A stretch of DNA of 12,421 nt from Actinomycetota bacterium (GTDB lineage: Bacteria > Actinomycetota > Actinomycetes > S36-B12), in assembly GCA_003456155.1 (NCBI GenBank), contig DMPC01000206.1, positions 3,620 through 16,040 of the forward strand, given 5' to 3'. Every line of letters starts with the position of its first letter. Position 1 is the stretch's first letter. This document shows, piece by piece, positions 7,504 through 12,421 of this stretch. The notes under the pieces were generated by a model that saw only the letters and a program-made list of their open reading frames with translations, searched no databases and was not told where the DNA came from. The position numbers were made by a program, and so were the translations under genes.

Positions 7504-8412
7504 GTGACCGCTCGTTCGCGGGCGGTCGTTGCCGTCCTCGTTGCTGCGGCCCTTTTCGGAACCTCCGCGACGACGCTGGCGCTCCTTGCCCCGGACGCTC
7601 CCGGCCCGAGCGTGGCCGCGATGAGGCTGCTCGTGGGAGCAGCGGGCCTGGTGCTCGTCGTCGTCGCCGTGGGTGGACGCGATGACCTGCTCAGGGCCTA
7701 TCGCCGCCCGACCGTGTGGATCATGGGCGCTGCTGTTGCGGGCTATCAGGCGCTCTTCTTCATGGGTGCCTCCCGGGCCGGTGTCGCGGTGGGCACCTTG
7801 ATCTCGCTCGCGGCCGCGCCGTTCCTGGCCGGCATCCTCGGCTGGATCCTTCGCGAGGGGGCACCGGGTTGGACTTGGGTGGCCTCGACGGTGATCGCCG
7901 TGTCAGGGCTCGCGCTCCTGGTGTCGACGAATCTTGACGTCGAGGAGCCCGTCGGCATGCTCTATGCCCTCGGTGCCGGTGCCTGCTACGCGGTCTACAC
8001 CGTCATCGGAGTGCGGCTCGCCCGTGAAGGCATCCCCCCGAGTGCCGTTCTCGCAGCGTCCTTCTCCCTCGGTGCTGTCGTGCTGCTCCCCGCCGCGGTG
8101 ACCTCGACATGGTGGTTCTCGGTCGAGGGCGTGGTCGCTGTCCTGTGGCTGGGCCTGGTCGCGACGACGCTGGCCTACCTGCTCTTCGGCATGGGGCTGC
8201 GTCTGCTGCAGCCCGGTCACATCGCGACCCTCAACCTCTTCGAGCCGGTGGTGGCGACCATCCTCGGAGTGCTCGTGCTCGGCGAGCAGCTGGGCATGGC
8301 AGGGTGGGCAGGGACAGCCTTGGTCCTGGTGGCCCTCGGACTGCTCGGCTTAGGGGGCACTCGTCCCTCACACCGGGCGCACGCCGATGAGAAAGAGGAG
8401 ATGACGCGATGA
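7504..8412 (+). CDS. EamA (DMT superfamily) transporter
   Basis: A 302-residue integral membrane protein made almost entirely of hydrophobic helices, consistent with 10 transmembrane segments in two EamA repeats (about 5-135 and 150-285). Recognisable features are the N-terminal ALFGTSATTLALL, the mid-protein YALGAGACYAVYTVIGVRLA that opens the second repeat, and a late FEPVVATILGVLVLGE, which is the characteristic end of the EamA repeat. The tail is short, charged and cytoplasmic. The family exports metabolites such as amino acids; the substrate cannot be told from sequence. I chose GTG 7504, 19 bp after the CNNM stop; the open frame continues further upstream but only inside the previous gene. 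The ribosome binding site is weak. Its stop overlaps the era start (ATGA), so it may be translationally coupled to era. Confidence 0.88.
   Translation: MTARSRAVVAVLVAAALFGTSATTLALLAPDAPGPSVAAMRLLVGAAGLVLVVVAVGGRDDLLRAYRRPTVWIMGAAVAGYQALFFMGASRAGVAVGTLISLAAAPFLAGILGWILREGAPGWTWVASTVIAVSGLALLVSTNLDVEEPVGMLYALGAGACYAVYTVIGVRLAREGIPPSAVLAASFSLGAVVLLPAAVTSTWWFSVEGVVAVLWLGLVATTLAYLLFGMGLRLLQPGHIATLNLFEPVVATILGVLVLGEQLGMAGWAGTALVLVALGLLGLGGTRPSHRAHADEKEEMTR
8392..8400 (+). promoter_or_regulatory. Strong ribosome binding site for era
   Basis: AAAGAGGAG lies inside the last codons of the EamA gene and ends 8 bases before the era ATG at 8409. It supports that start and shows era can be initiated independently of the upstream gene. 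Confidence 0.7.
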
Positions 8413-9332
8413 CCCCGCCGGAGTTCCGCAGTGGCTTCGCGTGCCTGGTCGGTCGCCCGAACGCGGGGAAGTCGACGCTGACCAATGCGATGGTGGGTCG
8501 AAAGGTCGCGATCACGTCCGATCGACCGCAGACGACCAGACGTGTGCTCCGTGGCATCGTCAATCGTCCGGAGGGGCAACTCGTCATGGTCGACACTCCG
8601 GGCCTGCACAGGCCGCGGACGCTGCTCGGTGAGCGACTGAACGATCAGGTCCGTGAGACGTGGACGAGTGTGGACGTCGTCGGGCTGTGCATCCCGGCGG
8701 ACCAGCAGGTGGGGCCGGGTGATCGCTTCATCGCGACCGAGCTGGCCGGCCTGCGGCGCCGTCCGATCGTCGCTGTCGTGACCAAGACCGACACCGTCTC
8801 ACGCGAGGTCGTGGCCGAGCGGCTCCTCGAGGTCGCGTCCCTCGGGGAGGAGGTCGGCCTGGACTGGGCTGAAGTCGTTCCCGTCTCGGCCCGCGTGGGG
8901 CAGAACGTCGAGGTGCTGATCGAGCGACTGATCTCGCACCTGCCGGAGGGCCCTGTCCTGTTCCCGGACGGCGAGGACGACGCGACGACCGATGAGATTG
9001 CGGTGGCTGAGCTCATCCGCGAGGCCGCCCTCGATGGTGTGCAGGACGAGCTGCCGCACTCGATCGCGGTGGTCGTGGAGGAGATCGTGCCGCGGGAGGA
9101 TCGTCCGGCCGATCGACCCCTCACGGATGTGCGGGCCAATCTGTTCGTCGAGCGTGAGACGCAGAAGGCCATCGTCATCGGCAAGGGGGGCGCCAGACTC
9201 AAGCAGGTCGGGACGCGCGCTCGTCGAGAGATCGAGGAACTGCTGGGCACTCCGGTCTTCCTCGACATCCGCGTCAAGGTCGCGAAGGACTGGCAGAAGG
9301 ACCCGAAGCAGTTGCGCCGCCTCGGCTTCTAG
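8409..9332 (+). CDS. era: Era, 30S ribosome-assembly GTPase
   Basis: A 307-residue full-length Era. The GTPase domain shows G1 GRPNAGKS (15-22), the switch-I region ITSDRPQTTR (35-44), G3 DTPG (62-65), G4 as TKTD (125-128) and G5 SA (160-161). The C-terminal KH domain has the GKGG loop at 258-261 (IVIGKGGARLKQVG) and the conserved end VAKDWQKDPKQLRRLGF. Era binds the 3' end of 16S rRNA and times 30S maturation and cell-cycle progress. The G4 motif departs from the textbook NKxD (Thr for Asn), but mycobacterial Era, as I recall it, also has TKxD, so this looks like a lineage trait. ATG 8409 overlaps the EamA stop. The gene ends 25 bp from a convergent neighbour. Confidence 0.98.
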   Translation: MTPPEFRSGFACLVGRPNAGKSTLTNAMVGRKVAITSDRPQTTRRVLRGIVNRPEGQLVMVDTPGLHRPRTLLGERLNDQVRETWTSVDVVGLCIPADQQVGPGDRFIATELAGLRRRPIVAVVTKTDTVSREVVAERLLEVASLGEEVGLDWAEVVPVSARVGQNVEVLIERLISHLPEGPVLFPDGEDDATTDEIAVAELIREAALDGVQDELPHSIAVVVEEIVPREDRPADRPLTDVRANLFVERETQKAIVIGKGGARLKQVGTRARREIEELLGTPVFLDIRVKVAKDWQKDPKQLRRLGF

Positions 9333-9342
9333 CGACCCCAAT

Positions 9343-9356
9343 CCCCCGGGTGGGGG
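9343..9356. terminator. Short hairpin between convergent era and AI-2E genes
   Basis: CCCCC (9343-9347), loop GGGT, GGGGG (9352-9356) makes a 5 bp all-GC stem, flanked by AAT on the left and TT on the right. It occupies the only 25 bp between the era stop and the stop codon of the minus-strand AI-2E gene, so it could act in both directions. There is no real U-tract, so the call rests on position and symmetry. Confidence 0.4.
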
Positions 9357-9357
9357 T

Positions 9358-10548
9358 TCAGGGTGGTGTGAGGCGCTCGACCGAGGGGTGGAGCGCGTAA
9401 CGCTGGCCGTAGGCCTCGGATACGGCGATCACGATGGCCGCCAGCGGAATGCCGATGATCGCCCCGATGGGGCCGAACAGGGCGGCTCCGATGAAGACGG
9501 ACGCCAGCGCGACGCCGGAGTTTATGTCCATGGTGCGTGTCGAGATCCGTGGGGTGAGGACGTAGTTCTCGAGCTGCTGGTAGACGGTCGCGAAGATGAC
9601 GATCCACAGGATGTCGAGCGGGTCCTCGAACGCGGCGAAGAGAGCCGGCAGCGCGACGCCGATGTAGGTGCCGATCGTGGGGATGAACTGGCTCACGACA
9701 CCGGCGAAGATACCCATGGGCAGCCAGTAGGGGATGTCGATGAGCGCGAAGAACAGCGAGTGGAAGAACGCCGAGATGCTGGCGAGTGCGAGCTTGCTGA
9801 TGACGAACCCACCGGCCTTCTGGACGGAGATGTCCCAGACGTTCACGAACACGACCTGGCGGCTCGGCTTGAGCCAGGACGCGATCCATCGCTTGATGCG
9901 AGGAGAGTCGGCGGAGAAGTAGAAGGAGAAGACCACGATGGTGAAGAAGTCGAAGACAGCACCGACGACTCCCGTGAAGACGCCGAGGATCCCGCCGGCG
10001 AGGTAGGACGCGATCTCGGTCACCTGCGCGGAGGTGAGGTTGAGGTCGGTGATGATGCGTGTCGGATCGATGTCGGCGTCGAAGGTCCCGTTGACCCAGG
10101 CGATGATGTCGAGTGCCAGTTCCGGCAGGGCGAAGACGAGAGCGGTCACCTGCTGGGCCAGGACGCTTCCGAAGAGCGCGATGAAGATGGCGATGAGGGC
10201 GAACGACGACATCGCGACCACGCCGGTGGCAGCACCGCGCTTCATGCCCCGGCGGACGAGAGCGCTGACCAGGGGGTCGACGGAGATGGCGATGAGCCAC
10301 GCCAGCAGGAGATTGAACAGGAACCCGCCGAGGAGTCCCCAGACGTGGTTGATGACCTGAAGGCCGATGATCGCGACCACGGCCATGAAGAGGAAGCGAC
10401 GGAGGAACCTGCTGTCGGCCGCCACGAGGACCGGGGCCGGAGAGGTGGGGAAGGTGCCGGGATCGTCGTCCTGCGGCGGAAGGTCGTGGGCGGAAACGCT
10501 CGGCTCGGCGCGCGCGGGGTCCGGGCTTCCCGGATCCGCCTGGCTCAT
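9358..10548 (-). CDS. AI-2E family transporter (PF01594, UPF0118)
   Basis: A 396-residue minus-strand membrane protein. After a Pro/Asp-rich cytoplasmic N-terminus (about 1-45) come two close helices (FLFMAVVAIIGLQVI and the FNLLLAWLIAISVDPLVSALVRRG region). A third, SSFALIAIFIALFGSVLAQQV, follows, then a long soluble segment and a group of C-terminal helices including YWLPMGIFAGVVSQFIPTIGTYIGVALPALF and GPIGAIIGIPLAAIVIAVSEAY. The pattern of about eight helices and the P-x-IG-T-Y-I-G signature are typical of the family, named after E. coli TqsA. Members export signals or ions such as Na+/H+; autoinducer-2 transport should not be assumed. The start is the ATG at 10548 downward; in-frame codons up to 10800 lie antisense to recO. 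A GTG at 10425 is a shorter alternative. No clear Shine-Dalgarno is seen. Confidence 0.92.
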   Translation of the reverse strand: MSQADPGSPDPARAEPSVSAHDLPPQDDDPGTFPTSPAPVLVAADSRFLRRFLFMAVVAIIGLQVINHVWGLLGGFLFNLLLAWLIAISVDPLVSALVRRGMKRGAATGVVAMSSFALIAIFIALFGSVLAQQVTALVFALPELALDIIAWVNGTFDADIDPTRIITDLNLTSAQVTEIASYLAGGILGVFTGVVGAVFDFFTIVVFSFYFSADSPRIKRWIASWLKPSRQVVFVNVWDISVQKAGGFVISKLALASISAFFHSLFFALIDIPYWLPMGIFAGVVSQFIPTIGTYIGVALPALFAAFEDPLDILWIVIFATVYQQLENYVLTPRISTRTMDINSGVALASVFIGAALFGPIGAIIGIPLAAIVIAVSEAYGQRYALHPSVERLTPP

Positions 10549-10555
10549 GCGCAAG

Positions 10556-10561
10556 AATCTA
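10556..10561 (-). promoter_or_regulatory. Candidate -10 for leaderless transcription of the AI-2E gene
   Basis: On the minus strand the hexamer TAGATT ends 7 bases before the ATG at 10548. It fits TANNNT, and the spacing is what a leaderless transcript starting at the A of ATG would need. The lack of a visible Shine-Dalgarno agrees with this. No clear -35 is seen. An alternative is TATACC at 10571-10576, read on the minus strand. Leaderless mRNAs are frequent in actinobacteria. Confidence 0.35.
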
Positions 10562-10563
10562 GC

Positions 10564-11349
10564 GTGCCGGTATACCGCGATGAGGCGATTGTGCTGCGCA
10601 CCCAGAAGCTGGGCGAGGCCGACCGGATCGTCACCCTCCTCACCCGCCGGCATGGGCGCGTGCGCGGGGTGGCTCGCGGGGTGCGCAAGACGACCAGCCG
10701 GATCGGGGCACGGCTGGAGCCCTTCAACCATGTGGATGTCCAGCTGTACGAGGGGCGATCGCTGGACACGGTGACCCAGGTCGAGTCGCTGGAGGCGCAT
10801 GGTGCGCAGCTCTCAGCGGACTACGGCCGCTACACCGCAGGCACGGCGATGCTTGAGACAGCAGAGCGGCTCACGCCGGAGGAGCGCGAACCTTCGCTTC
10901 CTCAGTACGCGCTGCTCGTGGCTGCCCTGCGCTCGCTCGTCACCGCCGAGCATGACTCCGGACTCGTCCTCGACGCCTACCTCCTTCGTTCGCTCGCCAT
11001 CGCCGGCTGGTCGCCCTCCTTCGCCGACTGTGCGCGCTGTGGAGCACCCGGTCCCCACCGGGCGTTCTCGATCCCCTCGGGTGGTGTCGTCTGCGCGACG
11101 TGTCGACCGCCGGGTGCCGCCGCGCCGGCGGAGCCCACCGTCTTGCTCCTCGGTGCGCTGCTCAGCGGCGACTGGGTCATCGCAGACGCCAGTGAGGAGC
11201 GTGAGCGCCGGGAGGCGAGCGGACTCATCGCCGCCTTCCTGCAGTGGCACCTCGAGCGCGGGCTGCGCTCGCTTCCGCTGGTCGACCGGTCGGGGCCGAC
11301 CCCGTCCCGGGAGTCGAACCGGGCAGGATGGGCCCATGGCACGACGTGA
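10564..11349 (+). CDS. recO: RecO, DNA repair and recombination mediator
   Basis: A 261-residue RecO. The N-terminal OB-fold (about 1-80) begins with the diagnostic YRDEAIVLRTQKLGEADRIV and continues with HGRVRGVARGVRK. The helical C-terminal domain contains a zinc site made of two pairs, C156/C159 (CARC) and C177/C180 (CATC). RecO binds single-stranded DNA and RecR, and helps load RecA at gaps. The start is GTG 10564, placed by the family N-terminus (VPVYRDEAIV); the open frame continues far upstream to 8992, but that part is antisense to the AI-2E gene. No good ribosome binding site precedes the GTG. Only 15 bp separate this start from the divergent AI-2E start. The 3' end overlaps uppS by 14 bp, so the two are probably co-expressed. 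Confidence 0.96.
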   Translation: MPVYRDEAIVLRTQKLGEADRIVTLLTRRHGRVRGVARGVRKTTSRIGARLEPFNHVDVQLYEGRSLDTVTQVESLEAHGAQLSADYGRYTAGTAMLETAERLTPEEREPSLPQYALLVAALRSLVTAEHDSGLVLDAYLLRSLAIAGWSPSFADCARCGAPGPHRAFSIPSGGVVCATCRPPGAAAPAEPTVLLLGALLSGDWVIADASEERERREASGLIAAFLQWHLERGLRSLPLVDRSGPTPSRESNRAGWAHGTT

Positions 11350-12136
11350 TCGGCATCGCGCTCCATCGTCTCATCCGACGGGTGCCGAACCGCCGAGCAT
11401 TCCGCGTGACCTGGTGCCGCGACACGTCGCGTTGGTCATGGACGGCAACGGCCGTTGGGCGAAGGAGCGCGGGCTGCCGCGCACGGCAGGCCATGAGGCC
11501 GGCGAGGCGAGTCTCTTCGACTGCGTCGAGGGTGCCCTCGAACTCGGCATCGAGTGGCTGAGCGCGTATGCCTTCTCGACGGAGAACTGGAAGAGATCTC
11601 CGGACGAGGTCAGGTTCCTGATGGGCTTCAACAGGGATGTGATCCGGCGACGGCGTGATGAGATGAACGATCTGGGGGTGAGGGTGCGCTGGGCTGGTCG
11701 GCGCCCGAAGCTGTGGCGCAGTGTGATCAGCGAGCTCGAGCAGGCGGAGGAGCTGACGCGGAAGAATCGCAAGCTCACCTTGACGATGTGCGTGAACTAC
11801 GGCGGTCGAGCCGAGATCGCCGATGCGGCGGCGGCGATCGCCCGTGAGGTCAGGGCAGGGAGGTTGGATCCGGATCGGATCGACGAACGCATGTTCCATC
11901 GCTACCTCGATGAGCCGGATATGCCGGATGTCGATCTCTTCGTGCGATCGTCGGGTGAGCAGCGGACGAGCAACTTCCTGCTCTGGCAGTCGGCCTATGC
12001 GGAGCTGGTCTTTCTCGACACGCTGTGGCCGGACTTCGATCGTCGGCACCTCTGGCACGCCTGTGAGCTGTACGCCTCACGGGACAGGCGCTACGGCGGA
12101 GCGGTGCCGAACTCGGTACCTCCGTCAGGCTCGTGA
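11336..12136 (+). CDS. uppS: Isoprenyl diphosphate synthase (cis-prenyltransferase, UppS family)
   Basis: A 266-residue cis-prenyltransferase. After a basic, proline-rich N-terminus (1-29), the catalytic motif HVALVMDGNGRWAK spans 30-43, with the Mg2+/diphosphate aspartate at D36. Further signatures are YAFSTENWKRS (78-88), YGGRAE (155-160) and RSSGEQRTSNFLLWQ (204-218), followed by YAEL and LDTLWPDF. The enzyme condenses isopentenyl diphosphate onto an allylic primer in cis to make the undecaprenyl or decaprenyl carrier for peptidoglycan and wall polymers. In mycobacteria the enzyme at this locus beside recO is the long-chain decaprenyl synthase (Rv2361c, from memory); chain length here is not proven. 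ATG 11336 has AGGATGG (11325-11331) upstream and overlaps the recO end by 14 bp. The 3' end overlaps zur in convergent orientation by 12 bp. Confidence 0.95.
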   Translation: MARRDRHRAPSSHPTGAEPPSIPRDLVPRHVALVMDGNGRWAKERGLPRTAGHEAGEASLFDCVEGALELGIEWLSAYAFSTENWKRSPDEVRFLMGFNRDVIRRRRDEMNDLGVRVRWAGRRPKLWRSVISELEQAEELTRKNRKLTLTMCVNYGGRAEIADAAAAIAREVRAGRLDPDRIDERMFHRYLDEPDMPDVDLFVRSSGEQRTSNFLLWQSAYAELVFLDTLWPDFDRRHLWHACELYASRDRRYGGAVPNSVPPSGS

Positions 12137-12421
12137 GGAGCACTGCGAGCACAGGCCGAACAGCTCGAGGGTGTGGTTCACCTCGGTGAAGCCATGCTCC
12201 ACGGCGACGGCTCCCGCCCACCGCTCGACCGTGGGACCCGCAACCTCGACCGTCAGCCCGCACGAACGGCAGACCAGATGATGGTGGTGGGAGCCGCTGC
12301 ACTTGCGGTAGATGCTCTCACCGTCCTCGCGGACGATGACGTCGACTTCCTCCGCAGCAGCGAGGGCGGTGAGGGTGCGGTAGACCGTGGAGAGCCCGAC
12401 GTTCTCCCCCTTGTGCCGCAG
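12125..12421 (-). CDS. zur: Zur/Fur-family metal-responsive repressor, C-terminal 98 residues
   Basis: A minus-strand gene whose stop (complement of TCA 12125-12127) is in the window and whose start lies beyond the right edge. The visible part opens with the end of the winged-helix DNA-binding domain (NVGLSTVYRTLTALAAAEEVD). The dimerisation/metal domain follows: a four-histidine run at visible residues 45-48, then LVCRSCG, EHGF, the NHTLELFGLC strand, and a final CSQC. The CxxC pairs (51/54 and 91/94) should hold the structural zinc, and the histidine cluster the regulatory site. The tail HTLELFGLC together with the recO-uppS context matches actinobacterial Zur (FurB, Rv2359) rather than Fur for iron, which I infer. 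Zn-loaded Zur represses zinc uptake genes and alternative ribosomal proteins. The gene converges on and overlaps uppS by 12 bp. Confidence 0.9.
   Translation of the reverse strand: MRHKGENVGLSTVYRTLTALAAAEEVDVIVREDGESIYRKCSGSHHHHLVCRSCGLTVEVAGPTVERWAGAVAVEHGFTEVNHTLELFGLCSQCSSRA

Noticed and set aside
8992..10563. Long open + strand reading frame upstream of recO that would make a 785-residue protein
   Set aside because: It covers the end of era in another frame and the antisense of the AI-2E gene, and its product is Asp/Glu/Arg/Gly-rich low-complexity sequence. The RecO family N-terminus begins at 10564. Long antisense frames are usual at this GC content.
10549..10800. N-terminal extension of the AI-2E protein up to an ATG at 10800
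   Set aside because: The added 84 codons are antisense to the conserved OB-fold of recO, and the family protein begins with a short cytoplasmic stretch, as obtained from 10548.
11300..11330. tRNA-like T-arm on the minus strand (GGTTCGACT between CCC/GGG runs)
   Set aside because: The loop resembles a T-loop, but the flanking 5 bases do not pair in the standard register, and no acceptor, D or anticodon arms fit upstream. It is the coding end of recO.
10799..11335. N-terminal extension of UppS back to 10799
   Set aside because: The sequence is an out-of-frame Arg/Ser/Pro-rich reading of recO. The cis-prenyltransferase fold begins near residue 28 of the protein started at 11336.
1..12421. Search for a novel accessory system (defence island, mobile element, CRISPR, toxin-antitoxin)
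   Set aside because: I found no transposase, integrase, direct-repeat array or unassigned gene cluster. All genes but the EamA and AI-2E transporters belong to a conserved actinobacterial housekeeping block, and no gap exceeds 156 bp.

Overview
The window is a conserved housekeeping stretch from a high-GC actinobacterium. The codon third positions are strongly G/C, GTG starts are frequent, and genes are packed with 1-19 bp gaps or 4 bp start/stop overlaps. From memory, the order hrcA-dnaJ2-rsmE-(HIT)-phoH-ybeY-CNNM/CBS-era-recO-uppS-zur matches the block found in Mycobacterium tuberculosis (roughly Rv2374c to Rv2359) and other Actinomycetota. The hemW and AI-2E-family neighbours and the absence of mycobacterial extras suggest a Micrococcales-type organism, but the species cannot be fixed from the sequence alone.

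Layout, left to right. The 3' end of lepA (1-93) runs into hemW (93-1244) through a TAGTG junction. A 156 bp gap (1245-1400) carries a perfect CIRCE operator next to a -10-like hexamer and starts the hrcA-dnaJ heat-shock unit. From dnaJ to era the genes lie nose to tail on the + strand: dnaJ, rsmE (16S rRNA m3U1498 methyltransferase), a HIT-family hydrolase, phoH, ybeY (rRNA maturation endonuclease), a CNNM/CBS-domain membrane protein, an EamA-type transporter and era (30S assembly GTPase). Most of these junctions are GTGA or ATGA overlaps, which suggests translational coupling. A short GC hairpin separates era from a convergent AI-2E-family membrane protein on the minus strand (9358-10548). 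That gene is divergent from recO, with only 15 bp between the two start codons. recO overlaps uppS (cis-prenyltransferase), and uppS overlaps tail to tail by 12 bp with a Zur/Fur-family zinc regulator that runs off the right edge.

Functionally the block joins protein quality control (hrcA, dnaJ), ribosome biogenesis (rsmE, ybeY, era, probably phoH), recombination repair (recO), cell-wall lipid-carrier synthesis (uppS), heme and [4Fe-4S] biology (hemW) and zinc homeostasis (zur). I saw no mobile element, CRISPR array, tRNA or rRNA gene, prophage or novel defence-like system. The points worth a second look are modest: the CIRCE-gated promoter, the very tight divergent AI-2E/recO start region with a possible leaderless promoter, the convergent uppS/zur overlap, and the EamA transporter inside the ybeY-era block.
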